Source of the DNA: Hysterium pulicare CBS 123377
Lineage: Eukaryota; Ascomycota; Dothideomycetes; Hysteriales; Hysteriaceae
Direction of reading: 5' to 3'
DNA: 64,000 bases
Assembly (NCBI GenBank): GCA_000467715.1
Contig: AJFK01000258.1
Location: 46,860-110,859 of the forward strand
The position numbers were made by a program, and so were the translations under genes. Of this stretch, positions 41,663 through 52,351 are shown in pieces (within the stretch, counting starts at the first letter, position 1; every line of letters begins with the position of its first letter). A model generated the notes under the pieces. It was not told the origin of the DNA. It searched no databases and saw only the letters and a program-made list of their open reading frames with translations.

Positions 41663-44193
41663 TTATGCACTCTTCTTCCCACTACTAGGCGGTGTCTCTG
41701 GTACTGCCGAACTCATCTGCGCATGCACACCCCCAGATGACGGCTGTGGTAGCCCGCTCTGTTGCGAGGTTCCCGCTCCGATGCGCGGACTGCTCGATGT
41801 TGGTGGTGCAGTCGGTGGGCCTCGGTAAGGAGGTTGAGCCGTGGCTCTCCTTAACAATGGGCTCGGAGAGTTTAGATGTGTCTTCCCTTGCTGCGGTCTG
41901 AACTCGCTTGACGGAAGAGGCACGTCTAGACTAGGGGAGAGCAGAGGTGAAGAAGGTTGATAGGGAGACGAACGGATGGGCGTGCCACTACGAGATCGGG
42001 AGTACTGAGGGCGACGACCGTGGGGATAACCGTCGTAGTCATATGGAGAACTATCGTTTTCGTCGAAATCGTGATCATGGGAGCCGTAAGTATTGTGAGT
42101 ATTTGTGTAGTCATTTTCGCCATATCGGCTCGTAGCATCTTCTCTTACGTGCGCTAGATACTCTTCCCCTCGCCGCTTGATTGGGCTCTCGTCGTAAGGA
42201 TCAAAACCTACACGGCGACGGGCTTCTCTTCGCGCGCGCCGTCGCAATTCAGCATCGCCTCCAGATCCAACGGTCGATGATTCTGATAGAAAGAAGGTAA
42301 GGAGTTCGTCTGGAATGGCGAGGTGAGATGACTGCTGGAATTGTTGGAGCGCGGTTAGCCGGACCAGCATTTCGAGGAGTGAAAGAGAGGTTTTAATAGC
42401 AGGAAGAGCAGCTTTGGGATGAGGCTCCCACCTAGGAGCAGGGTGTGCGGACTTGAGAGGGGATGGAATCAATTGGGTGTTTGGTGGTGTCGGAGTCCCA
42501 GGAGTTCCATATGGAGGTGTGCGTAGGTCGAGGCGATCAAGACCGGCAGTGATGGATGGGTCTAAAGACACCGACCGTTGTGACTGTGGTCTAGAGTTGA
42601 TGGAAGGAGAACTGGCAAGGGGAGTCGGCGGGTCCGGCTCCACTTCATCGAAGTCGGATTCTGAGGTTGACTCCTCGGTGTAGACTTCGAAGGCCATCCA
42701 TTCAGGGTCAAGATTGGGAGGAAGACGCCAGATGTGCTGATGTGTGGCCTTCTGCTTTTTGTCCCGCTCTTCACTTTCAGGCAAATTCACGGATGATTCG
42801 CGCCGTAATTGTACATTTGATTCTGACTGCTCGCCTGCTTCAGAAGAATCATCGTAATCCCAATCCGGCTCAGCTGTGTGACGGTCCATCATTCGACGAG
42901 GTGGTACAGCATTGACATCTCGCTTCAACAAAAGAATTGGGTTATTCGTTTCGCCATCGGTGCCAATATTCAAAATTTTGCCAGTATCGGCGTAGAATAT
43001 TTTGGATATCTCATGGATGGGTATGATTTCCCGAATACCCGCCAAAGGAACATCCTCGTATGGCCCGGGATGCAACTCGTCCTCGTCGAACGTGTGCACA
43101 CGGTCGTCGTCCAGGTCTTCCACAACTAGGAGCTGGTATGCAAACTCATGGATCTTTTCCTCAGACGGGATATACGCAGGTCGCGCTCCATTAGAGACCC
43201 CACTTGCATGAACACCATCCGGTGAAGGATACTCGTTCACTTTGTCGAGTGGGACGCGTAAGAGCTTAACACGTGCTTTGTGCATAACCTCCTTCCAGGT
43301 AGTCTCTCGAATACCTTCTTCATCATGATTCCTGTAGGCATGCCCAGAGAAGAGCATATACATGGAAAGGGTAAAGGCTGGACCAATTTGTTGAGAGCGA
43401 GGATCTCGCACTGCGTATTCAGTGTCGCCGGCAGTAAGAAAAGTGCTCGCTTGCAGTAATCGCGAAGGGGAAACCGTCTGTGGAAGAGTGGTGGAGAGAT
43501 TGACGCCTGACGTCGTGATGGCTAGATTGATCAGTGGAACAGCATCTTCTATCCGATCAAGTAGCTTCTTGATTTCGGCAACAATGAGTTTCAGTTCGGG
43601 TTCATTTTGAGCATTTGGCTTCCCTTTCGAAATCTTTCGAGCCAGTTCTTCTTCTCCAGCAGTTTTCGCAAGTCGGACACCAAGCGATTGGATATCCCAC
43701 CGAAGGGCTTTTGTTAAGGTTACAGCTGATTCTAAGGAAGTATTCCCTCTCGCTGCGATGAGCTCAATCATGTCGATTGCAGGTGAAATGATCTATCAAG
43801 TCAGGGCCTCAAAGTCCGACATGGTCGAAGTTCTCTTACTCTGATTTTGCTCTCCAGACGGAGCTGCAAAGCAGATAATTGCTCTCGTTCCGCTCCTTTC
43901 ACGCTCTAATGACAGGTCAGGCGGCGATACGTAGGCAACTAGTGTCACGATTATCTTACCTTCATCAAGCGACCACACTGTCGAAGTGCATAGCCACTCG
44001 TAATGGTGATGCCTGTTCGGATAGCATAGTTCATTGCCTGTTGGGTCACCTATCATAACAGTGAGTCCGTGTCCAAACCATAGGTCATAGCAGGAATGAT
44101 AGTGCAGATTTGAGGACGCTGCAGAAATGATGTGGACACTTAAAAAAAGCATAACTCAAAGCTCAAGCGTACCTTGGACAGCAAAAGATCCAT
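41663..44193 (-). CDS. yrb30: RanGTP-binding protein, Yrb30-type
   Basis: Yrb30-family proteins bind Ran-GTP and modulate nuclear transport in fungi. Four exons: 44193-44173 (21 nt, MDLLLSK), 44049-43960, 43905-43840 and 43792-41663, giving 768 aa. The N-terminal family signature is spread over the small exons: VTQQAMNYAIRTGITITSGY, ALRQCGRLMK, then LRLESKIRIISPAIDMIELI and AARGNTSLESAVTLTKALRW. A middle block includes TEYAVRDPRSQQIGPAFTLS and ISKIFYADTGKILNIGTD, followed by HQHIWRLPPNLDPEWMAFEV. The C-terminal third is disordered and rich in Ser, Pro, Arg and Tyr. The small exons are all multiples of three, so skipping any would shorten but not break the frame. Identification by the N-terminal signature is strong. 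Confidence 0.92.
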
Positions 44194-44754
44194 GTTGGGC
44201 GGTGGAGAAGTCGACTACCAGAAAGCAGTAGCAGTACCTAGGCGTGCTAGGTAGCGGAATGTTTACAGATTTGGAGAACGCATAGGCAGCAACTTATCAA
44301 ACACGCAACAGTGATTTTGAACGCGGATGTGAATGAAATATTTGGAATTGATGTAAGAACATGACTCTGGTGTCAATGCAGATTCACAATGGAACGGGAC
44401 GTGGTGTTGCAGTTTCGGTGAATAGGTAGCTCTAGGACTGCTCGGTTTGGTTACAAAGGTAGCAGTCATCACAAGCCATTGAAAGGGCAGGCACGTGAGT
44501 CATGCGAAAAATGGCTTTATGCAGGCCTAGGCCAGCCCCACGTCACCGAGCGAGGCTTTCATTTTCAGAGAGTTGCATTTCAACTCTCTCACTGTCGACG
44601 AGAATTTCAAATTCGTATATCTAACTAACACGTCCTAATCGTACCCACTCCCCTCCGATTTTCTTGGGCAAACCCACGGCCCGCGGTCCTCCTCCGTCAA
44701 ACTAATCGATAACTTCATACCCCCGCCTCACCACGTTTCACAAAAATCAGCACA
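44194..44754. promoter_or_regulatory. Divergent promoter between yrb30 and sup35
   Basis: 561 bp lie between the two start codons. The 150 bp before the sup35 ATG are pyrimidine-rich on the + strand (CTCTC, CCTCCG, CCCCGCCTC runs), a common form in highly expressed fungal housekeeping genes. No ORF of note. Confidence 0.5.
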
Positions 44755-47077
44755 ATGGCCGACTCGTGGGAGGAAGAAGAGGAGAAGCTCTCGCAGCAAA
44801 CACAGAACCTAAACATGAACAACCCCCAAGCGAATGCCTTCCGACCCGGAGCAGCAAACTTTCAGCCAGGCGCACAGTCGTTTACTCCCGGTCAACAATA
44901 TCCGCAATACGGTGGTGGCTACGGACAACAGGGCTACGGGCAGTATTATAACCAGCAAGCTTATGGCGGATACCAGCAGTATGGCCAGCAAGGATACCCG
45001 CAGTACAATCAGTATGGCCAACCGCCTCAGCAAGGATATGGAAATCAATATGGGGGTTTTAATCAGCAACAGGGAGGATTCCCGCAACAGCAACAGCAAC
45101 AGCAAGGGCAAGGGCAGCAACGTCAAGTTCCAGTAATTGCAAAGAGGCCTGCTGCAGGAGACAACAGCTTAGGCCAAACATCGAATCCTACTACACCTGC
45201 ACCAGTTCATGAACCAGCGGCGGAAGCAGCTCCAAAAGCCAAGGTCCTAAGCATTTCAGGAGACGCCGCTCCCAAGGCGAAAGTGCTATCGATCAGTGGA
45301 GACACCACGACACCCAAGGTTGAAAAGGCTGGACAGACCAAAGTGCTCTCTCTTGGTACTACTGCAGCCAAGGAGAATGTCGACAAAGGCGTACCTGAAG
45401 CTGGAGCAAAGGTCACGGCAGCTAAAGCAATCGAGAAGACCGGAGAGCCAATAAAGACGACGGCTAGCTCAGGGAAAACGTCGCCAACCCCTTCCTCTGG
45501 GCGTGACAGTCCATCTCGGGCGGAACAGAAACAAGCAGCTCGAGAAGCAGATGCCGTTGCTAAGGAACAAGAAGCAGATGTTGATGAGAGCCTCCTCGCT
45601 GAGATGTATGGTAAGGAACATGTCAATGTCATCTTCCTTGGTCATGTCGACGCTGGCAAGTCAACACTGGGTGGTAGCATATTATATGCCACTGGAATGG
45701 TTGATGAGCGCACAATGGACAAGTATAAGAGAGAAGCAAAAGAGGCTGGCCGAGAAACATGGTACTTATCTTGGGCACTTGATCTTACCAAGGAGGAACG
45801 ATCGAAGGGTAAGACAGTGGAGGTCGGCAGAGGCTTTTTCGAGACTGAGAAGCGCCGTTACACCATACTAGATGCCCCAGGTCACAAAACCTTTGTTCCG
45901 AATATGATTGGTGGTGCATCTCAAGCTGATGTGGGTGTACTCGTCATTTCAGCGAGGAAAGGCGAATACGAAACTGGCTTTGAAAAGGGAGGCCAAACGC
46001 GAGAGCATGCGATGCTTGCAAAGACTCAGGGCGTGAATAAGCTCGTTGTAGTCGTCAACAAAATGGATGATCTTACAGTGGAATGGTCAGAAGAGCGCTA
46101 CAAGGAATGTACATCAAAGCTTACGGTGTTCTTAAAGGGTGTGGGGTACAATCCAAAGACTGGTGAGTTTATTTCCCTGTCATATGATTTTCGACTGACA
46201 TGAGTAGACTTGGCATTCATGCCAATCAGTGCGCAGACTACTGTTGGAATTAAAAACCGAGTACCCAAAGATTTGGCGCCTTGGTTTGATGGACCTTCCC
46301 TTCTCGAATACCTAGACAATATGCAAACGCTCGAACGGAAAGTCAATGCTCCCTTCATGATGCCCATTGCGGCGAAATACCGCGATCTAGGAACCATGAT
46401 TGAAGGCAAAGTTGAGTCTGGAGTAATCAAGAAGGAGGCTAAATACTTGATGATGCCAAATCGGGATACCATCTCAATAGCAGCGCTATATGGAGAGCAA
46501 GAGGATGAGATCTCGTGAGCATTAAAAACTGGTCAAGATTTTCTCTCTGCTAACTTGATGTATCTAGTGCTGCTACATGCGGTGATCAAGTTCGTATACG
46601 TATCCGAGGCGTCGAAGAAGAAGATATCCTTCCAGGCTTTGTGCTCTGCTCCCCCAAACGACCTGTTCACTGCGTTTCCGCATTTGAAGCTCAGATTGTG
46701 CTACTGGAACTGAAGAGTATTTTGAGTGCCGGATTTAATTGCGTTTTACATGTGCACGCAGCTCAAGAAGAAGTCACATTTGCGGCATTATTGCACAAGC
46801 TTGAGAAAGGAACCGGAAGGAAGAGCAAGAAGCCCCCAGGGTTTGCGACGAAGGGGATGAGCATCATTGCTCGGCTAGAAGTCACTGGTGGTGCGGGATC
46901 TCTTTGCGTGGAGAGGTTTGAGGACTATCCCCAATTAGGTCGCTTCACACTGAGGTATGTCACGCTTCTATTGCAGAGTTCAAAGGCTAGCAATTAGTCT
47001 AATGATTAAACAGGGACCAAGGGCAAACTATTGCTATTGGCAAGATTACGAAGCTTCTTACTGATTCCTCGGCTTAA
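44755..47077 (+). CDS. sup35: Translation termination factor eRF3 (Sup35)
   Basis: GTPase partner of eRF1 in translation termination. Exons 44755-46162, 46208-46514, 46568-46954 and 47014-47077 give 721 aa. Residues about 30-125 form a Gln/Gly/Tyr/Asn-rich prion-like domain with imperfect QQGY/QYGQ repeats. A charged middle region follows, containing a tandem repeat of AAPKAKVLSISGD. The GTPase domain has GHVDAGKST, the DAPGH motif in YTILDAPGHKTFVPNMIGG, and VVNKMDD. The C-terminal barrels end in GRFTLRDQGQTIAIGKI, completed only by the last 64-nt exon. All three introns (45, 53 and 59 nt) are GT-AG and keep frame. Confidence 0.97.
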
Positions 47078-47556
47078 GAGACTTACCACATGGCTAAATG
47101 GTAGAGGAGAAGCGCGTATAGCATCACTCAGCCTATAAATGGCGATATATGGCATTGATGGAAAGGCGGTTGGTCCCTGAACGGATTTAGCTCAAGCTTA
47201 TAGACTTCAAAACCATGTGCGTTCTTAATCAATGGCTTCAAGAAGCATGTGGTTTCTGAGATATCGTTACTTTTCATCTCTCAGGGAAATAGAGCGATAA
47301 AATGGATAAGCGAATAGGAGTTACCTCAGTTACCCCAGACCTTAATGGGCTTACATCAGCATCAGCCATTAGAGAACAAATGAATATGCTTATTAATTGA
47401 AGCTGTTACATGTGACTTTATTTGAGCTCTGACCGCCCCAGCCGCCGCCTTTAACTTACTGTTCTCTCAAATGAACACCACGCAGTCAAATATCCACCTG
47501 ATTATTACTCTTTGACACTCGCACATTGCGCCTGTTCTTCAACTTACACCTTCACG
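47078..47556. promoter_or_regulatory. Intergenic region between sup35 and the Yju2-like gene
   Basis: A 479-bp space between two + strand genes with AT-rich, non-coding character. The frame of the next gene is open for 15 codons before its likely ATG at 47557. Confidence 0.45.
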
Positions 47557-48648
47557 ATGCAAGGCTTTAACATGGGTAGATACTACCCGCCAGATACTGA
47601 AAATGCTCCCGCCTTCAACACATCGCACCCGCTTGGATCCCGCGCCCGCAAAATCAACCAAGGTATCCTGACCGTGCGTTTCGAAATGCCCTTCCCAGTC
47701 TGGTGCGATACATGCAGCCCACCAGCCATCATTGGTCAAGGCGTGCGCTTCAATGCTGAAAAAAAGAAAATCGGCAATTACTACTCTACGCCCATATGGA
47801 GCTTTCGAATGAAACATACCGCTTGTGGGGGGTGGATTGAGATTACAACTGACCCTAAGACTACGGAATATGTCGTCAGAGATGGAGGGAAACGGCGAGA
47901 TTATGGGGAGGAGAAAGATGTAGGGGGCGAGCTAGGAGGCATTTTGACGGAAGAGGAGAGGGAGAGGAGGAGGAACGATGCGTTCACTGCGCTTGAGGGA
48001 AACGCGGACGAGAAAGGTGCTGAGAAGAAGAACCGCGAGCGTGTGGAGGAACTATTAGAGGCTCAGGAAAGGGACTGGAAAGATCCGTATGAGATGAATA
48101 GGCGGTTGAGAAGGGATTTTCGACCACAAAGGAAGGTGTTGCAGGAAAGTGAACGACGTAAAGAAGATATTCAGGACAGATTTGGGCTTCATCTTGAGAT
48201 TTCGGATGAGGTTGACAGTGATAGGACGAGGGCGAGCCTCGTTGAGTTTGGCATGGCCGGATCGAATGATTTCCAGGTACACGAAGCGTTTAGGAAACCT
48301 CTTTTTGCTGCTACAAATGGATCCAATAAACCCAATGATAAAGAGCCTAAGAACAAGAGACCCAAGGCCGAAGTCAAGGTGGAGAAGCAGAGAGACGAGC
48401 TACAGCATAACTTACTGGGGAACACTAGGGCTGCTATGGATCCTTTTTTAAACGATAACCCACACTCAAAGTCAAAGACTGGGAATGGGATCATTCTAGG
48501 CCTCAAACGAAAAAGGAGTAATGACATCAAACAAAAAGAGAGTCCCGGCATTACGAATACTGTTAACGACACGATGGATAATGATGACAGGCATCAGACG
48601 GTCGATATAAAACCCTTGATGCTACTGGTCGACTACGATTCTGATTAA
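47557..48648 (+). CDS. Yju2/CCDC130 (Saf4-like) splicing factor
   Basis: CWC16-family protein acting around the first step of pre-mRNA splicing. The unspliced frame encodes 363 aa from ATG at 47557, where the family's usual start MQGFNMGRYYPPD is found; an ATG 15 codons upstream is less likely. The zinc-binding core is intact: GILTVRFEMPFPVWCDTC, GQGVRFNAEKKKIGNYYSTP, then FRMKHTACGGWIEITTDPKT and the EYVVRDGGKRRDY stretch. A long charged coiled coil follows, with RRLRRDFRPQRKV, and the C-terminus contains the basic LGLKRKRSNDIKQKES. The MQGFNMGRY start and GGWIEI spacing point to the CCDC130/Saf4 branch rather than Yju2 itself. Confidence 0.9.
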   Translation: MQGFNMGRYYPPDTENAPAFNTSHPLGSRARKINQGILTVRFEMPFPVWCDTCSPPAIIGQGVRFNAEKKKIGNYYSTPIWSFRMKHTACGGWIEITTDPKTTEYVVRDGGKRRDYGEEKDVGGELGGILTEEERERRRNDAFTALEGNADEKGAEKKNRERVEELLEAQERDWKDPYEMNRRLRRDFRPQRKVLQESERRKEDIQDRFGLHLEISDEVDSDRTRASLVEFGMAGSNDFQVHEAFRKPLFAATNGSNKPNDKEPKNKRPKAEVKVEKQRDELQHNLLGNTRAAMDPFLNDNPHSKSKTGNGIILGLKRKRSNDIKQKESPGITNTVNDTMDNDDRHQTVDIKPLMLLVDYDSD

Positions 48649-50133
48649 TGAGACTAGGAGTGACGGATAGCCTTGTCGGGCATTTATAGGGCTGTGCATT
48701 TTAAGGAGTATACCAATTAACGAAAGATTTCTAGGCATCTAGGCATCTATGCATCCCCACCGCCGTGGACTCAAAAAGCATTTACCGATGAAGCTTCACA
48801 ATGCCGTTCATTCAACTCCAGCGCTTGACAATTATTGGGTTGCATAGTGCTGACCTAGTCAATCGTAAGATTCGAGCTCAATATATTCTTTGGAACGCGG
48901 TTATTACTATAATATTTATTCCGATGCATTCTCAATCTAGGATTTTGACCTTAAGAAGTTAGAGGAGCATTTTGAACTTACCGCGGTTTGGCTACACCAA
49001 AGAAACCTACTACATTGTAAATACCCATCCTGTTACCAACCTGGAAGTAATCGAGAAAGCTAATAGCATGGCATTCATGATTACTAGTCTAGTGCCAAGA
49101 AAGAAGAAAGAGGACTACATTGCCAAGTTTGTAAGACTCCTTTTATTCATAAATTTAATTGCTACGGACCATTGACAAATTTAAGCTATTATTTTCAACT
49201 GGAAGGCTCACGATCCTATTGAGTACAATGCTGGGATTGGCATTCAAGGGCATAGTGTTCAAGGGCACGGCATTCAATATTAAGCGGATGAAAACCACCT
49301 TGTTCGGACATGGCGGTCAAGGCAGAGCAAATCAGACGCAAGTCAAATGCGATCTAACAATATCGACCGCGTTTCGGTTTGCGACGTTTCCTACATTCTC
49401 TTTCTTTCTGCGCTTGCCACAATACTGTTTACATTTAGTATATCCTCTCTCCTACCTTAGCTAGCGCATTATCTTGTCGGGCGCTTTCTTGTTTGTTGAG
49501 ACTACCTCATTCCTAAAGACTTTAGCGAACACCATCGGTCGATCTCAAACGGACATCAGAAAGCAATGGAAGTTACTGGTGAATCATGAAGTCCCAAAGA
49601 GGGGTGTAGGTGGGATCTTCGTACATTGGAGATACTGATCAATGAGGTCCGGACAACCCTATGAAGGAAGCCTCTTAATCCCATAGCTCTTGTGGTATCA
49701 ACCAACCACAGCGTTCAAGCAATCAAGGAAATTTGGTGAAGATTCTACAGATTGGCACTCGACGCAAACTGCCAGATGTCTACTCCCCCAAAAAATATTA
49801 CCCCAGGTTCCAAACACAGACCTTGTTGCAACCAAATCTCGGCTACAATCTGGTAGCGAACTGCTGTTAAACCAACTCTAGCGAGAAAGCACTAAACTTG
49901 AGAATTATATCACCGGATAGTCTAAATGCTTACATTTATTTATTGTGACCTGGCCTATGTCTCTAAAGCAACACACCAGTCAACAGAGTCTAAGGTCAAG
50001 ACACGCAGCTAGAAAACTGGAAGACGTCGCGACAACATGGAGCACGTATCCGGAAGCATTAGGAAGGTCGCTTTCGAAGATAGGACATGAATTATTATCA
50101 ATATTTGGAAATCTCGTGGTACATATATTGTTT
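48649..50133. other. Long intergenic region without recognised gene
   Basis: Nearly 1.5 kb between convergent genes. It is AT-richer than its surroundings and holds only short frames (for example 48972-49175 and 49690-49881 on +) without motifs. A small direct repeat (TCTAGGCATC twice, 48729-48749) is visible. Decayed DNA or long 3' UTRs are possible. Confidence 0.45.
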
Positions 50134-50962
50134 TCATATATCAGAAGGCGCAGGTTTCTTTAGCTTTGTCCTGAACGTCTCCTTTTCCAACTTTTTCTTA
50201 TCTGGGAGCTGCCGCTTCTTCGCACCTATTGCCCCCCCTGGATGATTCTTTTGAAATATATGCCTCGTTCTTTCCTGGTGCATAGCTTGTCCAACTGCGA
50301 GCGCGAGCATGTCACCGCATGCCATGGCCACTGTCGTTGACGTTGTGGGCGCAGCCAGTCCAAATGAGATCTCTTCGAGCTCATGTATCGGCGCAGGTAG
50401 GAAAATGGTATCGGGGCGTTCCGTGAATAACGGAGATGTGGAGTGAGAGGTGATAGCAAGGATTGGCACGCCAGGGATATGAGGTAAGATTTTGAGTAGC
50501 TCAGAAGTGCGCCCTGAGTATGTTACAAACATGAGTGCGTCTCCCTGGGAAATCACCATTGTTAGATTTAGATATCGATGAACGCCTCATAGGTTGCTTT
50601 ACTTGTCTTATATCTCCTAGGTCCCCATGTATGGCTTCTGATGCATGCAAGAAAGAAGCACCAATTCCCAAGCTCTTCATAGTGGCAACAATCTTCATTC
50701 CCACCAGGCCACTTTTCCCCACGCCGCATATGATAATCTTTCCGCCGCCCGCATTCACTTTGTTTATACAATGTACCGCTCGGAGTAACCCATCTCTAGC
50801 ATCGGGATCGGTCTGGTATAGCCTAGTAACATGGGAGAGAGCGGTGGCTTCGGTATGCAGAACATGAACAGCTCGATCGAGTAAACTTGCACCTTCAGGA
50901 TCCTCCGTAGACAATGGAGGTGTGAGTGGCAGTGAGCGCTTCCGTTTGAGGCTGTCAGTCAT
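50134..50962 (-). CDS. SIS-domain protein (arabinose-5-phosphate isomerase/KpsF-GutQ-like)
   Basis: Exons 50962-50603 and 50544-50134 (58-nt intron, GTAAAG...TCCCAG) give 256 aa. The sugar-isomerase (SIS) domain is complete: GGGKIIICGVGKSGLVGMKI, ASFLHASEAIHGDLGDIRQG, then FVTYSGRTSELLKILPHI, ILAITSHSTSPL and the family-typical end NHPGGAIG. Bacterial relatives (KpsF, GutQ, KdsD) interconvert ribulose and arabinose 5-phosphates and carry two C-terminal CBS domains; these are absent here, as in other fungal members. The N-terminal MTDSLKRKRSLPLTPPLST is basic. The substrate in fungi is not established; a phosphosugar is inferred from the SIS fold. The frame is open for 22 more codons upstream. 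Confidence 0.88.
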
Positions 50963-51341
50963 ATTGGCGGTCCTGCTCTCAAATTCGACGGGGGTCCTCT
51001 GCCTCCGACAGTGAGAACGAAGATACACGCCAAGTGCGTTTCCGGAAGCCGGCGCGATATGGAAGAAGTATGGCGCAATAGTTTGCTTAGGACGAATGCC
51101 AGGATGGTTTCTATCGTCGTGGAAACATCGTCGCCCTTCTATAGTGAGGAAGGGAAGATGGGCGATGGCGAGGGTCTAGGGCGAAGGATATTAATAATGT
51201 GGTCGCAGCCATTACGGTGAATGTAGTGTGGTGGTCTATTTGTCTGTCATAGAGGACGGAAGCTGTGAGGAGGGGCTAAGCCCGAAACAGCTTAACAACG
51301 GATCACCACATGGTCGCCATCGCCGACCGCCATGGCCAGAG
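50963..51341. other. Intergenic region, no gene recognised
   Basis: This 379-bp space is the promoter of the SIS-domain gene and the 3' flank of the GNAT gene. Nothing else is visible. Confidence 0.45.
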
Positions 51342-51884
51342 TCAGGCTGAAGAATTGCTTTCTTTTCCTGAACCAGCCGCCATGAGGTCCGCCTTCTTCC
51401 CGCTCATAGCTACCATCCCGCCCTTGTCGGCGTCCATGACCTCGAGACCCATTTCTCGTTTGTAGAAACGTTTCCCATGGTCGGAACTTGTCAGGAGGAA
51501 AACTCGTCTTAGTGATGGCACGTCTTCGATGATTTCCTTACAGCAAGCGATCAACCATTTGCCAAGCCCCAGCCCTCGATAGCTTGAGAGTATGTAGACG
51601 TCTGTGAGGTAGGCAAAGGTAACGTAGTCGGTGATGATGCGTGCCAGGCCGATGGGTACATGTTTGAACCGGCCTTCTGAATCGGTGCCTCCCTCTTTGT
51701 AGAGGCCAAATGTCAAGGAATTGTCGAGCATTACTCTCACGTCTGAAGCCGCTATGGGTTGCGCCCAGTACATGGCAGCATTATCAAACGCCTCTTGGAT
51801 GAAATCATGGGGAAGGAGATTAGGGGATGTGGAGATGAGAAATGATTCATTCGCGACAGTATGCTGCCATTCTCGAGCATCCAT
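51342..51884 (-). CDS. GNAT-family N-acetyltransferase
   Basis: A single exon encodes 180 aa, a typical GNAT length. The core is visible at about residues 75-150: IGLARIITDYVTFAYLTDVY, then the acetyl-CoA-binding motif A ILSSYRGLGLGKWLI (R-G-L-G-L-G-K), RRVFLLTSSDHGKRFYKREM and GLEVMD. The fold and order match small stand-alone acetyltransferases common in fungi and bacteria. The acceptor substrate is unknown. The upstream region carries a 156-bp MITE starting about 50 bp before the ATG, which may influence expression. Confidence 0.88.
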   Translation of the reverse strand: MDAREWQHTVANESFLISTSPNLLPHDFIQEAFDNAAMYWAQPIAASDVRVMLDNSLTFGLYKEGGTDSEGRFKHVPIGLARIITDYVTFAYLTDVYILSSYRGLGLGKWLIACCKEIIEDVPSLRRVFLLTSSDHGKRFYKREMGLEVMDADKGGMVAMSGKKADLMAAGSGKESNSSA

Positions 51885-51935
51885 TGTGCGTAGAATTTGG
51901 CTGGAGAAAACAGCAAATGGTTTGGCAAGCTGATA

Positions 51936-52091
51936 CCGCTTTGTATGGGCTTTTGCCGGATACCCCCCTTTTGCCCGACCTAACCTCCTAAGGTAATTGT
52001 CCCCACTAAACTCGTCAAAACAAAGATCGTTATTCGTTTAGGACTAGGTCGGGCAAAAGGGGGGTATCGGGCAAAAGCCCATACAAAGCGG
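51936..52091. mobile_element. MITE with near-perfect 47-bp terminal inverted repeats and TA target duplication
   Basis: The arms 51934-51982 and 52045-52093 (including the flanking TA on both sides) are reverse complements over 49 bp with one mismatch (GCCGGAT against GCCCGAT). The unique centre is about 60 bp and its edges continue an imperfect pairing. Within each arm, CTTTTGCC(G/C)GA occurs twice, 18 bp apart (51950 and 51968 on the left), which could be transposase-binding sites. TA at both borders and short length with no ORF indicate a non-autonomous Tc1/mariner-type (or pogo-type) element. It lies upstream of the GNAT gene. The high arm identity suggests it is recent or constrained by hairpin pairing. 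Confidence 0.9.
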
Positions 52092-52351
52092 TACAGAGTC
52101 GGGAGGCGTAGATGTGCTTGTTGCCTCGGCCCAACTCCGGTCTTCTAAGAGCCTTTGCATTTCCTGTGACGTATTGGTCGTGAAGACTGGATAACTATGA
52201 GGAACAATTTATCTCGTATAATGTCTGTACCGAAACGATTGTAAGGAATCCAAAAATTTCTCACCCCACGGGCTCCGGATTACGATTCTAGTCCCGAGCT
52301 ATTTCACTTATAGCCAGGAACCCGGTGGCCCTCCCTTAAGATCTTCGAAAG

